Of a DNA stretch of 64,000 nt, positions 1 through 11,390 are shown in pieces. Made by a program: the position numbers and the translations under genes. The stretch lies in assembly GCA_964017145.1 (NCBI GenBank), contig OZ024852.1:1117945-1181944 (forward strand). The letters run 5' to 3'. The notes beneath the pieces were generated by a model. That model was not told where the DNA came from and ran no database searches. It saw only the letters and a list, made by a program, of their open reading frames with translations. This DNA is from Agrocybe praecox (lineage: Eukaryota > Basidiomycota > Agaricomycetes > Agaricales > Agrocybaceae). Positions within the stretch are counted from its first letter, which is position 1, and every line of letters begins with the position of its first letter.

Positions 1-2
1 AG

Positions 3-2854
3 GAAGGTGCTGAACAAGCAGTCGAGCGACTCAAAGAACTGGAAGAGGAGCTTGCATCGGCGAAGGAAACGATCCAGATCATGACGACCACAGAGAGGCA
101 GGCTGTTCAGGACCTGAAGACTCTTCAAAACGAATCTATCAAGACACAAGAGACCGTCCGACAAATGGAAGATGCTTTAGAGGAGGCAGAGCAAAAGATG
201 ATGGATGATGAAGCTGCTCTTGCCGAGCTGCGTTCCAAAGTCGCTTCACTAGAACGGGAACGTCAACGTGAAGCATCCCGTGATATGTCTCGCAGTGCCG
301 TAGAAACTGGACCCACTGAAGAAGAGTATCAAGCTCTGGAAAATGCACTCGAAGAAGCCGACAAAGAAATAGCCCGGCTGAATACTCTCCTCACTCAATC
401 GCCTGCTCGTAAAGCAATGGACAAGGCGAAGGACACCAAGATCGAAATGCTAGAACGCGAGAAAGAAGAGCTGTTGGAACGAAATAAAGCTCTGAGGATA
501 ACCTTCAACGAGATGTCAACGCCCAGCAGGGTGATGCACACTAGCGGAATATCACCCATCCATCGTCAAGTTCTATCCATGTCCATCCGTGCCCCGAAAA
601 CACCGGGAGGTCCTCTCAAGGATGTAAGTGTTCCTTGCGTTCCTTATTTGGTATCTAAATATCTAAATCCGTACTACAGTTATCGTGGCTACACAGTACG
701 ATGAACGATCCCTCTGTGACTCCATTAGTTTCCGAAATCAACCGACTACAGCGCGAACTTGACCGAGCGAACGAGAGCATCGACGATAAACTTGACAAAC
801 TCGAAGACGCGGGTATGGGCGTGGTGGGTCTGACTAAGAAGCTCGAAGACGCCCGGGCGAAGATTGTCGCTTTGGAAGATGAAATAGCTAGACTAGTCAG
901 AAGGGAGGAACGCCGCACTCAACGGTTGAGCCGAGTCAGATGCCAAAAGTGTTTCGTGAAAGTTGACCTTCGACACTTGTTGCAAGGTGATGAAAGGTGC
1001 GCATATAATCTCTTTATTCTTGAGTTATAGTAGTTTTGACACTTTGTTTTTAGTTCGATGGATATCTCCAGGGATAACCTGCCCTCAGAGCCTCCTACAC
1101 CACCAACGAAGACAAGTGAGGCACTCAAGGCCAACCTGCAAGCTGTGAACCAACATCTCGAGGAACTCAAGAAGCAGTGGGAGTCGGAGAAGAACAAACT
1201 GTTGGGCGAGAAAGCTGCTCTTGAAAATGCGACAAACCGTCTCAACGGACAGATCAAGACCACACAAGAAGAGTCACGGAAGGCGAAAGAGGGTAGCAGA
1301 ACAGGAGAACGATTGAGAGCTAACGTTGAGCATGTACGTCTATTGCTCGCCTGGTCTATTTTACGAATCATTGATGGTGTGCTCAGGAGCTCGAGAAAGC
1401 GAAGCGAACGATTTCTGTTCTCGAGACAGAGCTAACGTCTGAGCGTTCACGTCTGAGAAATTTGGTGACTGAGCAGGAGCGTGCTCAGAGGGACAAGAAG
1501 CAAGTCATGACGGATTTGCAACGAACAGAATCGGTAATTGACAGAAATGCGGATGGTTATAACGGTTATGACTGACACTCTTCTTTTAGGACATGAACGA
1601 GGTCAAACAGCAGTTATTACGTTTCAAGAAAGAGAATAACGAGTTGGAAAAGGAGCTTCGAGGTATGATGCTTTTAATTGACAGCATTTTGTTTTAACTA
1701 ACAATCAATCCCGTAGAAAACGCCAATATTGAACAAAAAGCTCGTCTTCTTGAAACGAGAGTGGCTGAGAACACCGAAACTATCGAGCAACTGCGTCAAG
1801 AGCGAACTCAGCTCGCAGCTGACCACAAACAACTTCAACGTCGTTTCGCTGAAGTTTCCGAGGTTTGTCTCTATTTCCAATCCCCTTCGTACCGATGCTC
1901 ATCTCTTCGCACAGGTCGCCAACAATCTCAGAAACGAATACGTCACACACTCTACTTCTCATGATAACCGTCGTCACGAGCTGGATCTCCACCGACTCGA
2001 GATCGAAGACCTGCGACGGGCACTCGAGGAGCGTGGAGAAGATCTTCAGCGAGTAGAAAAGGAGAAGAATAAGGTTGCAACAGAAAAAACCGACGTTGCA
2101 CGAACAGTAGCCGCTCTGGAAGCTGATCTTCGACGCGTCAAACGCGACGCTGAAGCCTTCGGTCGGGACCTCAGAGTCTTGCGCAGCGAGAAAGAGAAAC
2201 TGGAGACCAAAAACCAGGACGATATCGCCAAGGCCGACAGGGCCAAGAAACAAGCTCAAACACAGATCCGATTGTTGACCGAACAGCTCGAAACTCAGAA
2301 GGAAAAGACGACGAGGGCTATTGAGCAGATTAAGAATCACGTTTGCTCTGGTGCAGATCAGATGCAGATCAGCAAGATGAAGCTTCAACACAATAAAGAG
2401 TGCAAGGGCTTGATGGTTCAGATCCGCTATCTCAAGGCCAAGTTCACTCGCGAAGCATCCTTCCGCGGCGATTTAACATATCAGAAGCGGTATCTGCTTG
2501 TTCTGTTGTCACAGTTCGAGAAAAGGTGGGCTCCATGACTTTAATGTATTCGATAGCCAATTTATATCCCTCCAGCGAACGCACAATACTCGCTTCGATA
2601 GCACGGATAGGCTTCGCGGTAAGCCCTCCGTCGCAAACCAAAAGGAGAGCTCGTACGCTGAAGAGTGTTGCGTTGACAATGATCTTCCTGGCACGCGCAA
2701 AGTGAGTGCACCCTGGTGAATTTTGAATTTATTTTTCACTAATGCCACTTTCAGACGTTCCACTGAAGCCTGGAGACGTGAGAGTGCAGCGAAACAGGCA
2801 ATTGCAGCTGCTCTGGAGGAGGTACGGAGAAAGAGGGCGGTAGAGGCTGCCTGA
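3..2854 (+). CDS. PACT-domain coiled-coil protein, C-terminal part (pericentrin/Pcp1-like)
   Basis: Partial at the 5' end: the frame is open from base 3 and the gene begins outside the window. Putative introns: 624-696, 997-1053, 1334-1386, 1534-1589, 1663-1716, 1863-1914, 2526-2575, 2702-2754; stop TGA 2852-2854. Almost the whole product is charged coiled coil rich in E, K, Q and R. The last ~100 residues match the PACT domain (pericentrin-AKAP450 centrosomal targeting): the block HNKECKGLMVQIRYLKAKF, then TYQKRYLLVLL, then after the seventh intron SERTILASIARIGF. Proteins of this family (fission yeast Pcp1, human pericentrin) anchor gamma-tubulin complexes at the spindle pole body or centrosome, so that role is inferred. 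Joining across 2526-2575 restores the PACT consensus, which supports that intron. Convergent with the next gene, 159 bp apart. Confidence 0.85.
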
Positions 2855-3013
2855 CTGCAGAGGTTTCCATCTTGTATTTCCTTTTCTTCATTTCGATAAT
2901 CTGTTTTTTTTTTTTCTTGCTGTCTCCATGGACCAAGTGTATCTCTAGACCTGTACCCAGTATATGCATACATTGTTTATGTTATTAATTACCGAATATT
3001 GTTGAGTTCAACC

Positions 3014-4061
3014 CTATGAAGGCCCGGGCTTGTTATCTTTTGGCTGAGAGACGACACGGATGGCATCTTTGCTAAAAATGTACGAAAATCCGCTCCATAT
3101 GGTTGTGGTCGCGACAAGTGCTCTAATAAGTAAAACATAAGCTTTTCGTAATGAAAACCGGTTAAGACTTACTGCAGTGCCGGTAGAGGCAATACTACCT
3201 CAAATATAGGAGAGATCGTCGTTGTACCCATGAGCAGGAGCTGAAGTGCCGTGTTAACCTTGCTGATGGTCGTAGGTCGTACTTCAGCCGATGGTAATGA
3301 AAAGTCCCAATATCGAGAAAATGTTTTCTGAAGATGGTCCAGTAAGCATAACCTTAAAACCGGGTATGCGATGACGTACTGGGGGCGGCAGAGTGGCATA
3401 TCGGAAGTATAGAGCTGAGAGACTCAGTAGAACGTCTCTACCCAGTATAATGACAGCCAATGGTACTAATAGAGCCCATGAGATTGTTTTGGAAAAACAT
3501 GTGAGAGAAACGGACCAGGAATGAGATCCTGCATGGTTAAAGTGATGACCAGAGTTGTCATTAAGATTTTGTCAGCCGCTGGGTCCAAAATCGTTCCTAG
3601 GACAGATGACATGTTGAATCTGCGTGCGAGATATCCGTCTGCCTTCCAAAACGCGTCAATGTCGTCCGAATGAGCGTGAACAGAGCGAGACTTACCAAGT
3701 CAGTCAGCCCAGCATACACAAGTAATCCCGCCGCCAAATGATAGTTTCCATCCAAGATAGACCATCCGAGTATTGGACATGCACATATACGTGACACAGT
3801 AAGAAGATTCGGCAGTGTGTATATGTTTTCTCGTATTGAAGGTTTATTCCCTGACTCGGGTTCCGAATCGGACTGTTTCTGTTCTGCGAACAACCGATGA
3901 CCTGAAGAGAAAAGACGCGTCGACCATGGTGCTTTCACGACACTGGAGACGCTCTTGTAGCTCAGATATAACTCCAGGCGATGTGTAGACGTTTTTTGAC
4001 ATTGGAAAGAACGAGAAAGGCAGATATGTCGGATAGATTGGGTGGCGGTTCTTTTCAGCAT
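3014..4061 (-). CDS. CRD1: Cardiolipin synthase (CDP-alcohol phosphatidyltransferase), mitochondrial
   Basis: Makes cardiolipin from CDP-diacylglycerol and phosphatidylglycerol in the inner mitochondrial membrane. Exons 4061-3696, 3642-3516, 3465-3380, 3327-3173 and 3122-3014 sum to 843 nt, giving 280 residues. The CDP-alcohol phosphotransferase signature is complete across the first junction: DG-x2-AR, then G, then D-x3-D (DGYLARR ... GTILDPAADK). It is preceded by the family block NIYTLPNLLTVSRI and followed by VIILGRD and RYWDFSLPSAEV. The N-terminus is rich in R and S (MLKRTATQSIRH...), as in a mitochondrial presequence. An in-frame ATG at 4163 would add 34 residues; I prefer 4061 because the presequence starts there. 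The first part of exon 1 is duplicated at about 41.07-41.28 kb, where the rest of the gene is missing. Confidence 0.9.
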
Positions 4062-4187
4062 CGTTCGGCGTGAAGCGTGGGAATTTGTTACCCTTATGCT
4101 CCTTGCCGGCGCGGCATCAACAAGCGCGTATTTGGCTTTTATTTGTCCTTTTACTTTAGTCAAAACCTACAGTACGTGTGTTTCTCT

Positions 4188-4781
4188 CTAGTCAAGGTCG
4201 TCTATCTCTACTTCGTAGTCTCGGCGTAATAGGGCGGCAACCGCCTCGCCTGCATCCAGTAAACCATCTGCTATCGCAGGATGTTTCTTGATAAACCCGC
4301 CTACTTTGTGGATGCCCTTGATAACACTTTGGCCTACTGTAGCAGCTTGGCCTGCTTCATTGAGGATATTCTTGAACGAAATGTTTCCGCTTCTTGCCTC
4401 CATAAACTCGATATCCTGGGACTCTCTAGCTTGGTAGACGGCACGCGTCTCCTCTCGATCGTTGAGCTCCTCGACAGATCGCTTTGAGGAGTTGCTACTT
4501 CCATTTTGGCCTTTTTGAACGAGTGGCATGATCCTAAACAAGAGATATTCAGCTACTATTGAAGGGGAATGATTTCATGGATGCACCTACAGGCCTTCTG
4601 CTGCAGAACCGACGTTGAGGAATTTTTCTACTGTCCCAAGCACTTTTCCGGCGGTTTCTATGCCGTCTTCCCATTCAGGCTTCAAAGATCTCCTGCTTGC
4701 GGACATGCTGGCTGGGATAGGGGTGGAAAATGTAGGCGTAATAATGGAGAGAGCCACAAGAGTACTGGCGACGTGGAACAT
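4188..4781 (-). CDS. Small secreted precursor of the A-G family (gene G)
   Basis: Two exons (4781-4591, 4533-4188; intron 4534-4590) give 178 residues. An N-terminal signal peptide (MFHVASTLVALSIITPTFS) is followed by dibasic sites in SASRRS and SSKRSVEEL, an acidic Gln/Glu-rich spacer with a monobasic AR, and a C-terminal amphipathic segment with SVIKGIHKVGGFIKK, then LLRRDYEVEIDDLD. The acidic EIDDLD end and the 5' leader box are shared with the larger precursors A-F, so I place it in the same family although it has only one or two helical units. Function unknown; a secreted peptide precursor is inferred. A second intact copy lies at 41304-41852. The exon junction is phase 2, as in A-F. Confidence 0.8.
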
Positions 4782-4854
4782 GTTTGATTTATATGTGGGT
4801 GTTGGTGGCGAAGTTGTGCTCGAAGTATTTGTTGAGAATGAAAGTAAGATGCAA

Positions 4855-4910
4855 TGAAGAGACCAGCTCGATGAAGAACCAACTTCTCTTGACTCACCTT
4901 TAATACTTTT
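4855..4910 (-). promoter_or_regulatory. Promoter/leader box of gene G
   Basis: In gene orientation, TATTAAAGG (about 4900-4908) lies upstream of the conserved box GGTTCTTCATCGAGCTGGTC (about 4861-4880), the box found upstream of every precursor gene in this window. The second shared motif (GTTGTACGC...) is missing here but present in copy G'. Confidence 0.6.
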
Positions 4911-4940
4911 TTCTACGTACAGTGTACACTCAAAAAACAT

Positions 4941-6851
4941 CTCCTACCTCATGATAAAATCAGGATAAGTGGAACTCCAGTGGAGATATCCCGCCAGTTC
5001 TGGATACTTTCTAAACATAGTCTTTTCATTGTGATGCCAAGTCAGCCTGGAAGTTGATATTCGGCGCTTACTCCGAAAATACGTTGGATAATTTCTAAAC
5101 ATAACATTTCCATCATGATCCCGAGGCGACCTGCAATTGGATCGTTAAACGCTCGTCCTGAGGACCGGATCGATCTCTGTGCCATTTTCGTATGATCAAC
5201 GACATCCAAGTCCTCCTGATCGATCGCGCTGCATCGAGCATAAAACGAAAAACTATGAAGTTGAGAACAGGGTCGTCTGTGATGCATGGTGTCATCATAC
5301 GTCCTCCGTAGTATCATATTATAAGAACAATGGCGAACGCTGTTTTGGGACCATGAACATCTGATATGGTCCTGGAACAGATTTCAGTCTCTCCAGGTGC
5401 TCAAACGTGTAAGACTTGGGCGGTAATATGCTGAACTTAAACTCTGGCAACTGACGGAAACAATTGGTTTTACGCGATGCTCCAGCTAGTACAAGACGTC
5501 GCCGTACTCTCTCGACGCATACTTTGGAGTTGTTGCACAAAGGAAAATACTGTGCTTTGCGTGGAAGATACATCCAGAGATAGGTATCTTGGATGAGTGG
5601 ATCGAGTTGCGGGCCAAACTAGTCGATATCACGCCAGTGCTGGCATTGGCCCCGTTCCATTTGACTGCGGAAAAGACAGCTGTAATGGGCGCAACAATGA
5701 AGGATATATTAAAGCAGAGAAGGAATGTGCTTGGTGATGAGATTTTGGTGGAGCGAAGTGTATGGTACAGATAGCATTGAGTGTGGCAATAAGTTCTTTT
5801 TCTTGTTGTGCTCCTTGCCTGGACGGCATCACCGGGGTCGTATTTGGCTTTTAGTATTTAAATGCATGCCTTGCTTGCTCTTTGGTTAGAACTTCTATTT
5901 TGTTCATCATAATAACTATGATATGTGTAGCCAAGGCTTTTTTTTTTTTCCTTGTCAATTTATGTCTATTGAAGTATGACTTCACGCAGACATAATACGT
6001 TAATGAGCGTAACTACCAGGACTCTGCGCCCGGCTCCATTCCCCATGAACCCTCTGTGCACCGATGAGGCACACCCGAAGCGATTCTCCCAAGTCAGCAG
6101 GCCAATGCTAATACCTGCTCACAAAAATCCAAATTCCCCTCTATCGCTTCTGCGAATTCAGCGTGAATCCTAAATATAGTCATTCCATCATGATATCAAG
6201 TCGAACTAATGTTCTGCAATAAGCGCCCAGCTTGAGCTTCCATAGCACATCTATGGGATCAATGATTTTCCATACAACAACGGGGTGCAGGAATTTGGGA
6301 AAACTGCGATATCGATACCCCAGCTCAAATCGAGGATGTCGATGAAACAGGAACGCCGCTCTACCGCCCAAAATGATTACTTGTGCTGCCTTATACAAAT
6401 TTTCGATACATCGTTGTGATACTCTGATGAAAGGTGCTAATGGCAAGTATTTTAGGATTGTAGTATCTGATCTAAAACATACATGAAACGTAACGTACGA
6501 CTAGTATATGCACCGTCCTCTATATGCCTTCATTAGGAGAGCGGTCACATCTAGGTCACATCTATTCTCGCCAACCAAAGTTTTTGAGGGGCATAATACA
6601 CTGTGCTCCGAGGTCTTCATGTGAATTCATTGAGCTTAGCTCCACACTGATGTCCAAGAATGGAGTATAGTGCAAATGGAATATAAAACCTATTCAGATC
6701 ATCAATTTTTGGGTCGATTTTTGGCCCTTCACTGAAACCAAGTTGAACAACGCTGCCAGAAGATTTAATATATTACATCTTTTCTCTTTTTATTCGATGA
6801 GATGCTAGCTACAATAATTGTACAAGAAAGTACAACTCCATATTACACCAT
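4941..6851. other. Intergenic region with degraded coding remnants
   Basis: No intact gene. On the minus strand there are short conserved-looking pieces, for example around 5319-5573 (WMYLPRK..., PLCNNSKVCVERVRRRLVL, PEFKFSILPPKS), 5042-5317 and 6180-6446. They recur in the duplicate at 42136-43450, partly with different frame breaks. They look like fragments of one decayed gene that I cannot identify. The remainder is AT-rich with no recognisable feature. Confidence 0.4.
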
Positions 6852-8223
6852 CTAATCAAGCTCATCGATGTCAGTGACTTCGCGTACAACGTAAATTTCA
6901 CCAGTCTCTTCGTCCCGGATGAAGTGCTTCACAGCTTGGGCGGCGGTTTTGATGATCCCACCAATGAGGAATGGTTCGGGCTCACGAGCATCGAGGTCCT
7001 CCTCGCCGTAGAACTCGCGAGCGTACACTTCGCCGGTCTCTTCGTCGCGGATGAAGTTCTTCACGATTTTGCCGACACCTTTGAAGAGGCCACCAAGACC
7101 GGGCTCACGGGCCTCGACGAATTCGCTCTCGTCGAAGTCACGTTCGAAGAGCTCACCAGTCTCCTCGTCGCGGATGAAGTTCTTGACGATTTTTCCTACA
7201 CCTTTGAAGAGTCCGCCAAGACCGGGCTCGCGCGCTTCCATAGATTCGCTGTCGTCAAAGTCACGTTGTTGTTGGGTGTTCAAGGCAGCAACACTGAAAT
7301 TTTAGTCAGATCAGATAGAGGAGTAGGACTTTCAAAGTGAATCAACTTACGTTCCAGCAAATCCGGCGGCACCCGCAACGGCGTGGCCTGCGTGCCTGAG
7401 AGTAGATGCCGACACTCGGAATTTGGGCTCACGAGCGTCTATTTCGGCATCTTCGAAGTCACGTTGTCTCTGGGTGTTCATGAGTGCAACACTATGTAAA
7501 GAAATTTGAAATTTGAAATCAACATGATTGAATCTCAAGGAATCAGCTTTTATATGCTCACGTTCCAGCGAATCCAGCAGCACCGGCAAGGGCATGTCCA
7601 GCGGTCTTGATGGCTGATGGTGAGATTCTGCGTGCATCGAGCTCCTCTACATCACGGCGCTGTTTGTGTGGGAAGAGGGGTGCAACAGCGGCGCCAAACT
7701 CGATCCCAGATTTTGCGGTGTGTGCGATTGCCCCAGCTCCTTTGGCAAATGCCTTTGCCTGAGCACCCGTGATTCTTGGTTCGCGAGCTTCAAGTTCACG
7801 GCGTTGTTTGTGGGGGAAGAGAGGTGCAACGGCGGCACCGAATTCAACCCCAGACTTGGCAGTGTGTGCAATTTGACCAGCAGTTTTGGCGATGGCCTTG
7901 GCTTGGGCGCCAGTGATTCTGGGCTCACGAGACTCGAGTTCTTCCCGTCCCTGCAGCAAACCGCCGACACTAAAAGAATATTAGAATGATATCCTAAGTC
8001 GTCGAAGATAATAAACAAACGTTAAACCAAGGGATGCACCAGAGGCGACTTTTCCAGCGACCTTTGCAATGCTCCTGAATCCTTTAGGCTCACGAGCTCT
8101 GATTTATTATTAGTAAATCATTCGTTACTCGGTTCCAGGGAAAAAAACTCACTCAAGGACAGGAGCGGCAAATGCTGGGACGATGATGGCAGCAGCAACG
8201 AGGGTGTTGGTGATTTGGACCAT
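6852..8223 (-). CDS. Modular secreted amphipathic-peptide precursor A
   Basis: Exons 8223-8153, 8098-8021, 7969-7562, 7491-7351 and 7293-6852 total 1140 nt (379 residues); every junction is phase 2. Exon 1: signal peptide MVQITNTLVAAAIIVPAFAA. Exon 2: a block after AREP beginning KGFRSIAKVAGKVASGAS. Exon 3: two RITGAQAK blocks, each ending PHKQRR, then ISPSAIKTAGHALAGAAG. Exon 4: KFRVSASTLRHAGHAVAG. Exon 5: two GLGGLFKGVGKIVKNFIR units, one FLIGGIIKTAAQAVKHFIR unit preceded by EPEP, and an acidic tail ending DIDELD. Helical blocks are cationic and amphipathic; the spacers are acidic (RDEETGE). This suggests a secreted polyprotein cut at Arg sites to release several peptides. Function unknown. 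A truncated, mutated copy lies at 43919-44787. Confidence 0.85.
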
Positions 8224-8298
8224 ATTGATGATAGGTGGGCGTTGAAGAGTAGAAGATTTGTTTGGAAAGGTGTTTTGTTGTTGTTTAGTTCGTCGAGG

Positions 8299-8412
8299 GC
8301 CGCGTACAACGCTAAGCTTGAGTAGATGTGTTTAGTTAGTTGGGAGGAGTAAAGGTGATGATGAGACCGGCTCGATGAAGAATCAAAGTGGGGGTGTCCT
8401 CGTATTTATACC
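8299..8412 (-). promoter_or_regulatory. Core promoter and conserved leader boxes of gene A
   Basis: In gene orientation: TATA box GGTATAAATAC (8412-8402), then box 1 GATTCTTCATCGAGCCGGTC (about 8383-8364), then box 2 CTACTCAAGCTTAGCGTTGT (about 8325-8306) continuing into ACGCGGC, then about 75 bp to the ATG. The same order and spacing recur upstream of B, C and D and, with changes, of E and F. Confidence 0.75.
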
Positions 8413-9792
8413 ACTCAGGATGCGCCATAGCGTTGGCATTCGATAGATGATAGCGCAATCGCTGAGTACTGAAACCGACGCCGACGGGGCCACCTTGCGG
8501 CCACCAGTACGAGACCGAGGTTCATTCTATCTCCATCATTGAATTTTGCCGCAGTCATGATTTGCAGCATCGTTTCCTAGGAAATCTAGTAATGATTTTT
8601 CACACCTAGGGTACGACCTGTGCGATAGTCAACTGTGGTTATGGTGTTCTATTCATTAGCCACACAACATGATAAGCGGTCTCTTAGAGCACATTGCCCT
8701 TCGCATAGAATATACTTTATTATTATTACCTTCAAGCTCTATCAGGGCAGGCTATTCACGTCATTACGAAATAGATAAGGCGGGCAAAGTTAGGCGTTCC
8801 CTTACAAATTTCTCTTTGAATAATTTATTATAGTACAGTGAGTAAAGATTATTCGAATATTGCCCACCTGAAACACGCCGAGATCACCAGATATTCACAA
8901 GTAGTAATTGATGGCCCACTCATCTCGGAGCTGCAGTCTGTCGGCAATCCTGTGATTTTTGTCAATCTCAGTAAACTGCTCTTCTAATTATCTCTTGTTA
9001 GCACCTGTTGAACAGTCTGTCTCGTGTGTTCGTCCTATTGCTATGGGGAGGCGGTGAGAAAAACCATATTCTAAGCCCTCACGATGCTGAAGCGAAACGC
9101 GGGCTGTGATGCTAGTGAAGATATCATTTATATAGTGATCCGTTTCTACGATTTCGATCATTCGTTCGGAATAGCCAGTTCTAGCGACTTGTTATGTCAA
9201 GCTATACACCTGTAACAACGTCAATCATATTGTGACCCGCAATGACAAAGCTTTCAGTGCTGAGATTGCGACTCGACGGACAAGACTATGTAATGAAACT
9301 TACACCTAGTAATGTCCACTCTTGTTCCATTATCACATCGAAGTTACAAACGAACGCTCACGGTGTACATATGACCGTTGACGAATATATGATTGAATGA
9401 GACTACTTGGAGATTACCCAGAGGTTCTATTTTAGTCATTTAGGTGTCAAAGCTATTTTTGTCAAGCGTTCCTTTTTTAGATCGCGTAGTACGGTATTCT
9501 TTATGAGCCTCCACCGTCGTTCAGTGCTTTTGTCGACATTGGCTATCTGCATCAATCAAGGCATAAGAGAGTACATAAAATTTCTTTAGACTCAACACGA
9601 TGGATTGATGAATTTATGTTTTGGTTTGCCCGTAACTAAACGAGCAGAAACAGAGAAAGTTGAATGATAGAAATACTTCATTCGAACAATAATCATGTTT
9701 AATGTACAGTTTATTTTATTTTATACAAGCTTATCTACATTTAAAACAATGTACATACTCAGTTCCAACCCAGCGATTATTTACTAAATCAT
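8413..9792. other. Intergenic, nothing recognised
   Basis: About 1.4 kb between precursor genes A and B. Only short spurious open frames; no coding similarity, repeat or RNA gene was seen. Confidence 0.6.
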
Positions 9793-11209
9793 CTAGTCAA
9801 GCTCATTGATATCAACGGCCTCGCGGACAACGTAGATTTCACCAGTCTCCTCGTCGCGGATGAAGTGCTTTGCGACCTTAAAGGCAGTCTTGGCGAGTCC
9901 GCCAAAGAGCAATGGCTCAGGCTCACGAGCGTTAAGCTCTGCCTCATCCTCGCGAATGAAGTTGCTCGCAATCTTTCCGGCGGTCTTGAAGACCTTACCG
10001 ACGGAGAAGCGGCGTGCATCCAGTTCCTCGTCGAAGTCGCGCTGCTGCTGGGTGTTCATAGCAGCGACACTAGATAAATATTTAGATCATAGCTCTCTGC
10101 GTTAGACCTTGATAATTACGTACGTTCCAGCAAACCCGGCAGCACCAGCAGCAGCGTGTCCGATGTGCTTCAAGGTGGACCCAGATACTCGGAACTTAGG
10201 CTCGCGGGCTTCAATCTCATCTTCTCGAATGAAGTTGCTCGCAATTTTTCCAGCAGTCTTGAAGACTTTGCCGACGGAAAAGCGACGTGCATCGAGCTCC
10301 TCGTCGAAGTCGCGCTGTTGCTGAGTGTTCATAGCAGCAACACTAAACAGAGAGTTAGCATGCAACGTTTTATGGAGAAACCTATGGTTAGACATACGTT
10401 CCAGCGAACCCAGCAGCACCAGCAGCAGCGTGGCCAATGTGCTTCAGGGTAGATCCAGAAACTCGGAATTTTGGCTCACGGGCTTCAATCTCATCTTCGC
10501 GAATAAAATTGCTTGCGATCTTTCCGGCAGTCTTAAAGACTTTACCGACGGAAAAGCGGCGTGCATCGAGCTCCTCGTCGAAATCACGTTGTTGTTGAGT
10601 GTTCAGTGCAGCAACACTAGTGGAATAAACAAAGTCATTAGCATGCAACATCTAAGAAGGCACATTATTAGACTTACGTTCCAGCAAATCCAGCGGCACC
10701 GGCAAGGGCGTGGCCGGCTTTCTTGAGCGTCGATCCAGAAACTCTGAACTTGCGAGCATCGAGTTCCTCTACATCACGACGTTGTTTGTGAGGGAAGAGG
10801 GGCGCCACAGCGGCACCGAACTCGACACCAGACTTGGCGGTTTTGGCGATCGCACCAGCACCTTTAGCAAAAGATTTTGCTTGAGCACTGGTGATTCTTG
10901 GTTCGCGAGTTTCGATTTCGTCGCGTCCTTGGAGAAGACCTCCGACCCTAATGAGATCGGTTTAGGGTGAATTTCATTCAATCAAAGACGAAAAACATAC
11001 GTAAGACCAAGGGATGCGCCAGAGGCAACCTTGCCAGCGACCTTTGCGACAGACCTGAATCCTTTGGGCTCACGAGATCTAAGAAAATTTACGATAAGTC
11101 TCTGTCGCGAATTCAAGAAAATGACAGAAGACACTCACTCAATAACTGGGGCAGCGAGTGCTGGGACAATGAGAGCGATAGCAACGAGGGTGTTGGTGAT
11201 TTGGACCAT
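9793..11209 (-). CDS. Modular secreted amphipathic-peptide precursor B
   Basis: Six exons with phase-2 junctions, about 375 residues; exon 1 (11209-11139) encodes a signal peptide almost identical to A (MVQITNTLVAIALIVPALAA). Exon 2: KGFRSVAKVAGKVASGAS block. Exon 3: RITSAQAKSFAKGAGAIAK block ending PHKQRR, then KFRVSGSTLKKAGHALAG. Exons 4 (about 10616 down to 10396) and 5 (about 10340 down to 10126) are near-identical cassettes, each with RRFSVGKVFKTAGKIASNF plus KFRVSGSTLKHIGHAAAG. The last exon carries one more RRFSVGK unit, then after EPEP the unit LLFGGLAKTAFKVAKHF, and the tail ending DINELD. The exon 4/5 pair is direct evidence of cassette duplication. Function unknown. Confidence 0.85.
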
Positions 11210-11280
11210 GATGAAAATATTAAGATGAAGAGATTAAAAGTTCAAAAGTAGGTTGTTCGTTTAAGTTTTGTTAATTGGGC

Positions 11281-11390
11281 CGCGTACAACGCTAAGCTTG
11301 AGTAGGTGAGTTTAGTTGGGAGGAGTAGAGTTGGGAATGAGACCGGCTCAGTGAGGAATAATGGTGGACCTACCACCGTATTTATACTCC
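11281..11390 (-). promoter_or_regulatory. Core promoter and conserved leader boxes of gene B
   Basis: TATA box AGTATAAATAC (about 11389-11379 in gene orientation), box 1 ATTCCTCACTGAGCCGGTCT (about 11359-11340), box 2 CTACTCAAGCTTAGCGTTGT (11305-11286) followed by ACGCG. Same arrangement as gene A. Confidence 0.75.

Larger units (their letters stand above)
3953..7640. repeat. Segmental duplication, copy 1 (partner 41066-44702)
   Basis: About 3.7 kb collinear with 41066-44702 in the same orientation, with scattered substitutions and small indels. It starts inside exon 1 of the cardiolipin synthase gene and ends inside exon 3 of precursor gene A, so it covers gene G completely and only the 3' half of A. 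Copy 1 has lost a block of about 25 bp in the G 5' leader (near 4818) that is present at about 41890-41915 and contains a conserved motif. Confidence 0.9.

Noticed and set aside
8299..8325. Conserved box 2 as coding sequence (frame reading LYAA...)
   Set aside because: The frame lacks an ATG and is not in phase with the signal-peptide ATG in all genes, so a non-coding leader element is more likely.
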